From contig NZ_CP012881.1 in assembly GCF_002224265.1 (NCBI RefSeq), forward strand, positions 2,728,001 to 2,792,000: DNA of 64,000 nt, read 5' to 3'. The position numbers and the translations under genes are program-made. The notes under the pieces are model-generated. The model did not search any database. It saw nothing but the letters and a program-made list of their open reading frames with translations, and was not told the origin of the DNA. The DNA comes from Vibrio vulnificus NBRC 15645 = ATCC 27562 (lineage in GTDB: Bacteria > Pseudomonadota > Gammaproteobacteria > Enterobacterales > Vibrionaceae). Shown piece after piece: positions 54,914 to 63,241 of the stretch (positions within the stretch are counted from its first letter, which is position 1; the number at the start of each line of letters is the position of its first letter).

Positions 54914-55289
54914 CTGAATGGTGGTTACTTCTTTTTACTTGATCGCTGTACGATGTCGGTTAAATGTTTCAGAATGTTTCAAATCTTTATATCACCAAAG
55001 TCGCCAATAGTACTAGGGGGATATTTATAAAATGAGTGAATAAGCGTTATTTTTATCACAATTACTATGGATGATTATAGTTAGAGCATTTGCTCTAATC
55101 AATCAATAACAGATAAATATGCGATAAATAAGCGATTCCTAGATTTTATTTTGTGCAATATAACGTTTTCTTATTTCGATCTTCATTTTTTGTGATGATG
55201 AATTCACTTTCTATCATATTAATAAATATATCCATAAAATATTTAAGGAATATTTCAACTCTAAAACGAATGATGAAATAAATTCATCA
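54914..55289. other. A+T-rich intergenic region with a palindrome
   Basis: 376 bases, strongly A+T-rich and without a convincing gene. TTAGAGCA-TT-TGCTCTAA (55081-55098) is a perfect 8-base dyad with a 2-base spacer, of the compact shape expected of a repressor operator. It lies 168 bases before the PAS-GGDEF-EAL gene start on the minus strand. The regulator is unknown. Confidence 0.5.
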
Positions 55290-56168
55290 TCACGTTAAAG
55301 AGAGGGCAAATCCAAGCAATACAGGTAGGGTTAAGATGCTGAAAAAATTGCCGAATAATACGATTGAGGCCACTTTTTCGGGTTCGATATGAAAACGTTC
55401 GGCAAAAAGATAGTTCATCACCGCTGCTGGCAACATGGTGAACAGAACCATCATTTTCATTTGCAGCGGGGGGAGAGGAATAAAGAAGTAAATCACCGCA
55501 AATGCTATCGCTCCTGTTGCAATGGATTGGAGCGTTGAGTAGAGCCCAACGCTGAGGCCGGACCATTTTAAATGCGTCATTTGCGCCCCTAGAGAAAGGA
55601 GCATCACCGGCACTGCGGCTTGTCCTAGCAAAGAGGTGGCTTCAATCAGTGGTGACCAAACGGCTACATGGTTGAGATTAAAAAACACAGCCGCAGACGC
55701 GGCAATAAACACAGGCATCTTGACCATTTGTAAGAGTGATCCGCCGCGGCTTAACAACGCGATACCTAAGCTAATATGAATGCAAGATGACATGACAAAA
55801 AGCAGTACGGCGCTTGATTGCGCCGCGTCGCCAAATGCGTAGGCAAAGAGAGGAATGGCAAGATTGCCGCTGTTGCGAAACATATGTGGCGGTGCCCAGG
55901 TCTTAAAAGAAAGCCCGGTCAGTTTGCAAATGGGTATCATCAATATCCCCGGCAGCAACACTGCAACAAGCGATGCCCATATTAAAGGGAGCTGCTGGGT
56001 GTCTAACGGCATGGTGGTGAGAGATGAAAAGACCAAAGCAGGGAGGAAAACGTCGATATTGATGCGGTTAATCGGCTTAAAGTCAGGTTTCAAATAATGC
56101 CCAACCAAAAAGCCGACGCCTGCCAAGGCAAAAACGGGGAATAAAATGTTAACAACTTTGATGAGCAT
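55290..56168 (-). CDS. AEC-family transporter
   Basis: 292 residues with ten hydrophobic spans. The auxin-efflux-carrier outline is visible: FPVFALAGVGFLVGHYL at the start, then FRNSGNLAIPLFAYAFGDAAQSSAVLLFVMSSCIHISLG and GQAAVPVMLLSLGAQM near the middle. Bacterial members export or exchange malonate, malate or similar anions. AGGA seven bases before the ATG. It lies in a run of cyclic-di-GMP genes, without obvious linkage. Confidence 0.85.
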   Translation of the reverse strand: MLIKVVNILFPVFALAGVGFLVGHYLKPDFKPINRINIDVFLPALVFSSLTTMPLDTQQLPLIWASLVAVLLPGILMIPICKLTGLSFKTWAPPHMFRNSGNLAIPLFAYAFGDAAQSSAVLLFVMSSCIHISLGIALLSRGGSLLQMVKMPVFIAASAAVFFNLNHVAVWSPLIEATSLLGQAAVPVMLLSLGAQMTHLKWSGLSVGLYSTLQSIATGAIAFAVIYFFIPLPPLQMKMMVLFTMLPAAVMNYLFAERFHIEPEKVASIVLFGNFFSILTLPVLLGFALSLT

Positions 56169-56477
56169 GTTGACGTTCCTGAAGAGGATTTGTTTTTACG
56201 CTATCAGGTGATGTGTTTTTCGTCACCTAAACTGGTTGAAAAACATGAGCTCATCACTGTGTTATGAGCGTTATTGCCTAGTCAATTCATTGATTATCGC
56301 CGCTTCAAGATGTTGTAAATTAGAGTTTGCAAATATATTTTAAATTTGTATTCTCTGGGCAAATGGAACGCTTGTAAAAAAATGTGAATTATTCGACTTC
56401 CTCGGCAGGTTGTATTAGTGAGATTGCCATATACTTGAGGTAGTCGAGAAAAGTTTGTGTTGGAAATTGTCTTGAAT
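56169..56477. other. Divergent intergenic region
   Basis: 309 bases between the AEC and HD-GYP genes. TGTTTTTC (56214-56221) and GAAAAACA (56238-56245) form an 8-base inverted repeat with a 16-base spacer. No gene recognised. Confidence 0.4.
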
Positions 56478-57689
56478 ATGCAGTATGACCCTGAAAAATC
56501 AATAAAAGTAGATATTTCAAACTTAACGATTGGTATGTTTGTCACCGCGATTGAAAATAGTGAGCGGGTTAATTTGGCTAATGCAGGGCGTGTTCAGTCA
56601 GAAAAAGCGATTACCCGCTTATTTGAAAGTGGGGTGAAGTTTGTGTGGGTAGACGCAGGCTTATCGGCTAAAAATTGTGTGATTAAACCAGCGCCAAAGG
56701 TTGATAACACTGAATCGCAAGTCGTGACAGAATCCCATTCCCCAACGCCACGTAAGCAGCCAAAGAGTCGCGCCTCAAATCAAAAGAAAGCCAAAAAGCT
56801 GATTGCAGAAGCCAAAGGCCTCGCTCAAAAGCTTCTTAACCAAACCTTTGAAGGCAAAGTGATTCTGGTTGATGAGATTGAGGACTGGGCTGAAGATATG
56901 ATTGAAGCCGCTTTGGTGGATTCAGACGCCTTGCAGTGTGTTTCTGCCTTGCGCCAAAAAGACACCTATTTGCTGGAACATTCAGTGAATGTCGCCTGTT
57001 TGTTAGTGACCTTCGGCAAACATTTAGGCTTGGGGCGCGAAACGCTCAAACAGATGGCGATAGGTGGGATCATTCACGATATCGGCAAGATCAAAGTAAA
57101 CGATGAAGTGCTGCATAAACCAGCGCGACTAACGCCTGAAGAGTTTGAACACATGAAACTCCATCAGGTGTTTGCCGAAGAGATTATTGTGCATGTTGAG
57201 GGGCTAAGCGATGTGAGCCGTGATGTCTGTTTAATGCACCATGAAAAGCTTGATGGAAACGGTTACCCCAAAGGGTTAAAAGGAGAGGAAATACCACTCC
57301 ATGGTCGTATGAGTTGTATCGTCGATATCTATGATGCGCTCACGGCAGACCGATGCTATAAGCAAGGCATGAGTTCTGCCGAAGCGTTTAAAATCATACT
57401 CGGCTTAACCCCATTTCACTTAGATCCTGATCTGGTTTACAAATTCATCAACTGCATTGGCGTGTATCCAGTGGGGTCTATTGTCGAATTGAACGATGGT
57501 CGGGTTGGCATCGTCTGGACCTCTAACCCGACTCAGCCTTTGAAGCCGGAAGTAAAGTGTTTCTACTCACGTAAATACAAACGTTTTGTCGATGTGGCGA
57601 TGGTAGATTTAAAACACAGTTCGCTAAAAATTGAAAAAGCGGTAGCGCCCTCAAGCTTGGAGGTGGACGCCAAACCTTTCTACGATTAA
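56478..57689 (+). CDS. DUF3391-HD-GYP cyclic-di-GMP phosphodiesterase
   Basis: 403 residues if ATG 56478 is used; a GTG at 56457 would add 7 residues. No membrane span. The N-terminal DUF3391-type domain (VDISNLTIGMFVTAI ... ITRLFESGVKFVWVDAG) is followed by a Lys/Ser-rich linker and an HD-GYP domain: HSVNVACLL, IIHDIGKIKVND, LHKPARLTPEEF, HHEKLDGNGYP and GRMSCIVDIYDALTADRCYKQ. All catalytic metal ligands and GYP are present, so hydrolysis of cyclic-di-GMP to GMP is expected. Confidence 0.9.
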   Translation: MQYDPEKSIKVDISNLTIGMFVTAIENSERVNLANAGRVQSEKAITRLFESGVKFVWVDAGLSAKNCVIKPAPKVDNTESQVVTESHSPTPRKQPKSRASNQKKAKKLIAEAKGLAQKLLNQTFEGKVILVDEIEDWAEDMIEAALVDSDALQCVSALRQKDTYLLEHSVNVACLLVTFGKHLGLGRETLKQMAIGGIIHDIGKIKVNDEVLHKPARLTPEEFEHMKLHQVFAEEIIVHVEGLSDVSRDVCLMHHEKLDGNGYPKGLKGEEIPLHGRMSCIVDIYDALTADRCYKQGMSSAEAFKIILGLTPFHLDPDLVYKFINCIGVYPVGSIVELNDGRVGIVWTSNPTQPLKPEVKCFYSRKYKRFVDVAMVDLKHSSLKIEKAVAPSSLEVDAKPFYD

Positions 57690-57711
57690 ACAACGTAAAG
57701 CGAGTTCGAGC

Positions 57712-57743
57712 AAAAGCGCATCACAGATGGATGCGCTTTTTAA
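57712..57743 (+). terminator. Terminator after the HD-GYP gene
   Basis: AAAAGCGCATC (57712-57722) pairs with GATGCGCTTTT (57730-57740), then TTAA. Confidence 0.85.
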
Positions 57744-57873
57744 TTTGTGAGCCATAATGCGAAGTAATCTGTATGTTTGAAACAGTTACGCAACAGAATT
57801 GAATCTATCTCAAACCATTCACCGCTATTTTGCCTTACACTCTAAGTCATTAATCTAATAATCATTAAAATCA

Positions 57874-60609
57874 ATGTCTCGATTTCGTTTGTTGCACTTA
57901 ACATTACGCAGCCGCACTGCGCTCTATTTTGGCTTAGGATTGACTGGCGTCATCTTGAGCACGCTTTTTATTACCCGAACGTTTTTCCTTTACAGTCTCG
58001 ACGAGCTGGAAAATCTTGAAGTCAGCCGCACCAATAAACAAGCGCAAGCCGTCATCGAAATGATGATCAGCCTGCAAGAAGATCGCTCCTACGATTGGGC
58101 GTATTGGGATGAAACGTATCAACTGTTCACGGAAGGGGATATTGCTGGTTACCGTGATCGCAACCTATATCAAGAAAGTTTAGACACGCTTAGCCTCGAT
58201 ATGATGGCGTTTGTTTCTTTAAAAGGTGAGGTGGTTGAATCGCTCGTGCGCGCCCAAGGTGACAGTACTTATAACCCGCTCGTGAGCCAAATAGTGGCGA
58301 ATGACAGCGTTAAGTCACACTTTACCAAAATGAATAGCATGCTTGATCTGTATCGTGAAAGTGAAGCGGGTTTGCTGTTGATTGACGAGCAATTGTGGGT
58401 GATTAGTTTAACGCCAGTACGTGACAGTGAAGGTGTGTCTGCCGCCAGTGGCTGGTTGATTTGGGGGCAAAATCTGAGTGGACGTTTTCCTGGTAACTTC
58501 GATGCAATCCTAACTGCAGACAACAAGTTGTTGGGCTTGAACCAGTTACAACTGCCGAGCGAGAGCGTGCAGCTGTCTGAAAACACATGGGTTCATCGTG
58601 ATAAAGAGACGGTGGTTGAGTGGTCTACGGTCTATGGCATGTCAGGTGAGCAGGTGGCTTATTTGCAAACCACGGAGCTGCGTGTTCACTATTTGAAAGG
58701 GCATCGGCTCTTTTTGTACCTTATTGGCATTGTGGTGTTGGTCGCGGGCTTGATCGCCTTAGCGACATTTATGCTGTTTAAAAAACGTGTCTCCACTCGA
58801 TTTGCCGATTTTGAACAAAGTGTCATGCAGTTGTTCTCGAAATATCAGTTGGATGATCTCTCTAATCGGCGCACGGATGAACTTGAACGCATTACTCAAT
58901 TAGTCGAAGTGCTGGCCGAGAATACCTCCTTAACGCAAGATAAGTTGCAGGACACACTGCAAAAATTTGACGCACTCTATCAACATCGTTCAATGGGCAT
59001 GTTGTTAGTGGTGGACAAAGAAATCATCGACATCAATCAGGCGGCCTTAGAATTACTGGGTTATCAGAAAGGTGATTTGGTACACCAAGAGCTCAACGTG
59101 TTGTGTAAAGTGGATGAGAATCAACCTGAGTGCAAGGTCGATCAAATGTACCAAGCGTTGTCAAATGGGGTCACACAGTTTGAAGCCACGATGGTTACTC
59201 GACAAGGGCGAGAAATTGAATGTTTGATTGATGTGAATCTCATTCATCATGAAAACCAACAAGCCCTCATGCTTTCTGTTAGCGACATGAGTGAACAGAA
59301 GAAACAAGCGCGAATGATCAAAGATTTGGTTGGTCGAGACCCAGTGTCAGGTTTGTATAATCGCCCGGCTATCCTTGCGCGTTTAGATGATCTTATCCAA
59401 CATCAGCCTAACCAGTTCTCCTTCCTCTATATTTCTATCGACAGATTGAAACAGGTGTCAGAAGTGTATGGTCACCTCATTTTTGACGACACGATTAACT
59501 ATATTGCCGCGGTGTTTGGGGCGGAGTTAAGGCCGTTTGAGGTGGGCCGGGTTAGTGAATTTGAATTTATCGCCATTATTGAAGACGTTGAGCAATGTGA
59601 CGATGCGATTCAGTGTGCAACGCATTTTATAGATGTCCTTTCACGTAAAACACACATCTTAGGCATCGAGTTGGACTTGAGCTGTCAGATTGCCATCGCT
59701 GATCCTGAAATTACCCACCATTCGCTCGGCTATTTGTTGCAATCGGGCTCTTTTGCGGTGCAGAGATTCCAGCACAAAGTGGTAACAGAGGTGATACAAA
59801 TTGGCGAGGATGTAGCGAAGCGGGCGCAAAGTTCTCTGGTGATCAGCCGAGATATTTCTCAGGCAATTCGAGACAAAGCGATCATTGCTCACTATCAACC
59901 GATAGTGGATACAGAAAGTGGCAAGGTCAATGGCTTTGAAGCCTTGGCACGCTGGATTCACCCTGAGCTGGGGTTTGTTCCGCCAGATGTGTTTATTGAT
60001 CTCGCAGAGCAGCACCAATTGATCGTGGAGCTTGGCGAGTCCATTCTCCGTCAGGCGTGCCAATTTATATCCACGTTGAATCGCACTCGTGCGGACAACG
60101 GACTGAACCCTTTAACGGTGCATGTCAATTTGAGTGCGATGCACTTTTACCACGCGCGTTTGCCAGATGCACTACGTCATGTCATGGATGAGTTTGATAT
60201 TGCACCGGGTCAACTGGTGATTGAGATTACAGAAAGCACGTTACTTGGCATTGAATCAGAGACGTTGGAGCGAACCAAAGAGATCAAGTCACTCGGAATC
60301 CAACTGGCATTGGATGATTTCGGCACGGGCTATTCCTCTTTTAGTACGCTTTGTTCCTTCCCACTCGACATCGTGAAACTGGATAAATCGTACATCGATC
60401 AGTTGGAGAACAATGACAGAGCGAGAACACTCATTCGCAGTATCGCTTCCATGGCAAAAGAGCTCGGTTTAACCACTGTGGCTGAAGGGGTGGAAACCGC
60501 CAGCCAATTACGCAAACTCAAAATTTGGCACGTAGATGAAATCCAAGGCTACTATTTTTATAAGCCCATGCCGGAATCGGAGGCACTGAATGCGTTCGAG
60601 CGACAGTAA
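57874..60609 (+). CDS. CHASE4-PAS-GGDEF-EAL cyclic-di-GMP enzyme
   Basis: 911 residues. Span 1 (about 15-35), CHASE4 sensor domain (40-270, SLQEDRSYDWAYWDETYQLF), span 2 (283-303), a PAS domain (about 365-470), a GGDEF domain whose active site is SEFEF, and an EAL domain (about 660-905). The GGDEF part still opens RDPVSGLYNRPAIL but lacks the catalytic glycine pair. The EAL part is fully conserved: GFEALARW, NLSAMHF, EITEST, DDFGTGYSS, KLDKSYI, EGVET and QGYYFYKP. It is thus predicted to be a phosphodiesterase only. No strong Shine-Dalgarno sequence is visible. Confidence 0.9.
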   Translation: MSRFRLLHLTLRSRTALYFGLGLTGVILSTLFITRTFFLYSLDELENLEVSRTNKQAQAVIEMMISLQEDRSYDWAYWDETYQLFTEGDIAGYRDRNLYQESLDTLSLDMMAFVSLKGEVVESLVRAQGDSTYNPLVSQIVANDSVKSHFTKMNSMLDLYRESEAGLLLIDEQLWVISLTPVRDSEGVSAASGWLIWGQNLSGRFPGNFDAILTADNKLLGLNQLQLPSESVQLSENTWVHRDKETVVEWSTVYGMSGEQVAYLQTTELRVHYLKGHRLFLYLIGIVVLVAGLIALATFMLFKKRVSTRFADFEQSVMQLFSKYQLDDLSNRRTDELERITQLVEVLAENTSLTQDKLQDTLQKFDALYQHRSMGMLLVVDKEIIDINQAALELLGYQKGDLVHQELNVLCKVDENQPECKVDQMYQALSNGVTQFEATMVTRQGREIECLIDVNLIHHENQQALMLSVSDMSEQKKQARMIKDLVGRDPVSGLYNRPAILARLDDLIQHQPNQFSFLYISIDRLKQVSEVYGHLIFDDTINYIAAVFGAELRPFEVGRVSEFEFIAIIEDVEQCDDAIQCATHFIDVLSRKTHILGIELDLSCQIAIADPEITHHSLGYLLQSGSFAVQRFQHKVVTEVIQIGEDVAKRAQSSLVISRDISQAIRDKAIIAHYQPIVDTESGKVNGFEALARWIHPELGFVPPDVFIDLAEQHQLIVELGESILRQACQFISTLNRTRADNGLNPLTVHVNLSAMHFYHARLPDALRHVMDEFDIAPGQLVIEITESTLLGIESETLERTKEIKSLGIQLALDDFGTGYSSFSTLCSFPLDIVKLDKSYIDQLENNDRARTLIRSIASMAKELGLTTVAEGVETASQLRKLKIWHVDEIQGYYFYKPMPESEALNAFERQ

Positions 60610-60767
60610 GTGTTCTGCTATGGGGTTTATGCAATGGGTGTCTATGCAATGGGCGTCAAACTGAGGCGTAGGGTTTCCAAAACGGAAAAGACTCTTTCTT
60701 GGTTTTTCAATAGTGGAAATTATCAATTAGGGCTAGACTGCTGAAAACTCTTCAGGATTTCTCTTTT

Positions 60768-62327
60768 ATGAGCAACAGTTTAGCCCTCAATACCGATCGT
60801 TTTCGCCAAATTATCAATGACCCGAAACTGACGGTTAAGCAGAAAAACCAATTTCTCGCATTAGAAGCGGAAGCTTTACTTGATTACATGCCTGTTTCCG
60901 AGGGTGTGCAGTCTGCGATGAAGCAGGGAATTATCTGCGATATGTTTGAGGGCAATGCGCCATTTAAACCGCGCTACGTGTTGCCAGACTATGCTCGTTA
61001 CCTCTCCCAAGGCAGTGCTTTTCTCGAATTAGACGCCGCGAACGATTTTGATGATGCCCTCAATATGTTAACGGTGCTTTACCATCACGTTCCTTCCGTC
61101 ACCAATATTCCGGTGTATCTTGGTCAACTCGATGAGTTGCTCATGCCTTATGTTGGTCAACTGAGCGATGCGCAGATTTATCAGAAGCTCAGACGTTTTT
61201 GGATCATGTTAGATCGCACGCTGCCTGATGCATTTATGCACGCCAACATTGGCCCGAGTGATAACCTCATCTGCCGCACGATTTTGCGTATTGATGCTGA
61301 ACTCAAGCAAATTGCACCGAATTTAACCTTTATGTACGACCCTAAGGTGACGCCAGATGATCTGCTCAGAGTGGCTTGCACCAACATTTGTGAGTGCAGC
61401 AAACCGCATATCGCCAACTACCCTATGCATGCGCAAACTTACGGCGATAAGCAGTTTGGTATCGTCAGTTGTTACAACTCGTTGCCATTGGCCGGTGGTG
61501 CGAACACCTTAGTGCGTTTAAACCTTAAAGAAGTGGCCCTGCGCGCTGAGTCGGTAAGCGATTTTATGCAAGCCGTGTTGCCACGTTATGTGGATCTCGC
61601 CATTGAACTTATTGATGCGCGAACTACGTATTTGCATGAACAGTCAGGATTTTTTACCAGCTTCTTGGTTGAAGAAAAACTGATTGATGAACAGCGTTTT
61701 GCGCCTATGTTTGGCATCTATGGTATGGCGGAAGCGGTTGACACGTTACAAACGAAATCGTCGTTATCAGGTCAATATGGGCTCGATTCACAAGCCAATC
61801 AGTTGGGTGTGCAGATTTCGCAGAAACTGGCGCAATTGCTTGAAGAGCGGCCAGTCAAATACGGTTGGCAACAACGCGCACTGCTGCACGCTCAGGGGGG
61901 CATTAGCTTAGATATTGATGTGACGCCGGGAGTGAGAATCGCCTATGGGCATGAGCCCGATCCGGTGAGCTATGTGTTAGCAAACGCGCCGCATCATGCT
62001 TTCTATCCATCGGGTATCAGCGATATTTTGACTATCGATGAAACGGTCAAAGACAACCCGGAGGCAATGTATAACCTTTGTAAAGGCGCCTTAGCCGCCG
62101 GTTACCGAGAGTTTACTGCCAATGTTGCAAGTAACGATTTGGTGCGCGTAACGGGTTACATGGTCAAGCTGTCAGACATTGAGAAGTTCGCTCAATTGGG
62201 CTCGCGCAGCAACACCACCTTCCTAGGTGCTGAAGCAGCAAAAAATACCGCAATACTCGCGCGACGTCCTCGTATCGTGAGTATGGAAACAACGCCTGTG
62301 TATCAAGATCAGGCAGAATGTAACTGA
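60768..62327 (+). CDS. yjjI: YjjI-family glycyl radical enzyme
   Basis: 519 residues related to E. coli YjjI (DUF3029). The glycyl-radical loop near the C-terminus reads RVTGY, Gly463 (codon 62154-62156), in the wording DLVRVTGYMVKLSDIEKF. Conserved cysteines include Cys204, Cys208 and Cys210 (ACTNICEC) and Cys235 (GIVSCYNSLPLAGG); Cys235 is the best candidate for the thiyl radical. It is followed 8 bases later by its activase gene yjjW. Substrate and product are not known. The pathway would operate without oxygen, since the glycyl radical is destroyed by it. Confidence 0.93.
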   Translation: MSNSLALNTDRFRQIINDPKLTVKQKNQFLALEAEALLDYMPVSEGVQSAMKQGIICDMFEGNAPFKPRYVLPDYARYLSQGSAFLELDAANDFDDALNMLTVLYHHVPSVTNIPVYLGQLDELLMPYVGQLSDAQIYQKLRRFWIMLDRTLPDAFMHANIGPSDNLICRTILRIDAELKQIAPNLTFMYDPKVTPDDLLRVACTNICECSKPHIANYPMHAQTYGDKQFGIVSCYNSLPLAGGANTLVRLNLKEVALRAESVSDFMQAVLPRYVDLAIELIDARTTYLHEQSGFFTSFLVEEKLIDEQRFAPMFGIYGMAEAVDTLQTKSSLSGQYGLDSQANQLGVQISQKLAQLLEERPVKYGWQQRALLHAQGGISLDIDVTPGVRIAYGHEPDPVSYVLANAPHHAFYPSGISDILTIDETVKDNPEAMYNLCKGALAAGYREFTANVASNDLVRVTGYMVKLSDIEKFAQLGSRSNTTFLGAEAAKNTAILARRPRIVSMETTPVYQDQAECN

Positions 62328-62335
62328 ACATCAAA

Positions 62336-63229
62336 ATGTCAGCTGTTCAGTTCAACAAGAAAGGGAAAGTGAGTCGGGTACTGCCTTTCTCTTGCGTTGA
62401 TGGGCCGGGGAATCGCCTGGTGATTTTTTTGCAGGGATGTAATTTCAACTGCTTAAACTGTCACAATCCTCACACAATTAATCACTGCAACCATTGTGGT
62501 GACTGTGTGACAACGTGTCCTTCAGGCGCCCTAATAAAGAAAAACAACAACGTTGTTTGGCTAGAAGAGGTTTGCACCCACTGCGATCATTGTCTTGAAA
62601 CTTGTTCGTATCACTCGAATCCAAAAATAAAAGAGTGGACGGTTTTGGACATGATCGATTTGATCCGTAAACACCACCTGTTTATCGATGGTGTCACCGT
62701 GTCCGGTGGGGAAGCAACCCTACAACTTGGCTTTATTGTCGAGTTATTCAAAGCGATAAAACAAGACGTTGAATTGGCGCATTTAAGCTGTTTCATCGAC
62801 AGTAATGGTTCACTAACAACTCATGGCTGGGTAAAAATTGCCCCCTATCTCGACGGTGCGATGATTGACCTGAAAGCATGGCAATCCGAAACGCATCGTT
62901 GGTTAGTGGGTCGAGATAATCATAGAGTCATATTGTCGATAAAATATCTTGTTGAACTGGGCAAGCTGCATGAAGTTCGCCTGCTGCACATCCCCGAAAA
63001 AAGCGATCTCGCGTGTGAAGTGGACGCGTTGGCTCAATTTCTTAATACGTTGCCTGACCGGGTCACGATTCGCCTCAATGGCTTTGCTCACCACGGTGTA
63101 ATAGGTGAGGCCTTGAACTGGCCTGCTTGTGATAGAGAGTCGATGAACGGTTTCTATCAGGCGTTGAAACGCCGAATCCCACATCGAATCGCCATACCGA
63201 AAACGCCGCTCTATCGAGACATTGCTTAG
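62336..63229 (+). CDS. yjjW: YjjW-family glycyl radical enzyme activase (radical SAM)
   Basis: 297 residues. A radical-SAM cluster motif CNFNCLNC (CxxxCxxC) at about 35-42 is interrupted by an inserted ferredoxin-like segment with two further [4Fe-4S] motifs (CNHCGDCVTTCPSGAL and CTHCDHCLETC), as in PFL-activase relatives. GGEATLQ and later MIDLKAW belong to the AdoMet-binding core. It should generate the glycyl radical on YjjI. It is encoded 8 bases after yjjI and ends 12 bases before the converging LysR gene. Confidence 0.93.
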   Translation: MSAVQFNKKGKVSRVLPFSCVDGPGNRLVIFLQGCNFNCLNCHNPHTINHCNHCGDCVTTCPSGALIKKNNNVVWLEEVCTHCDHCLETCSYHSNPKIKEWTVLDMIDLIRKHHLFIDGVTVSGGEATLQLGFIVELFKAIKQDVELAHLSCFIDSNGSLTTHGWVKIAPYLDGAMIDLKAWQSETHRWLVGRDNHRVILSIKYLVELGKLHEVRLLHIPEKSDLACEVDALAQFLNTLPDRVTIRLNGFAHHGVIGEALNWPACDRESMNGFYQALKRRIPHRIAIPKTPLYRDIA

Positions 63230-63241
63230 TCGTTGAAACGG

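Noticed and set aside
60610..60767. FNR box before yjjI
   Set aside because: Only a half-site-like TTATCAATTA occurs; no TTGAT-N4-ATCAA was found, so anaerobic control by FNR is not supported by the sequence.
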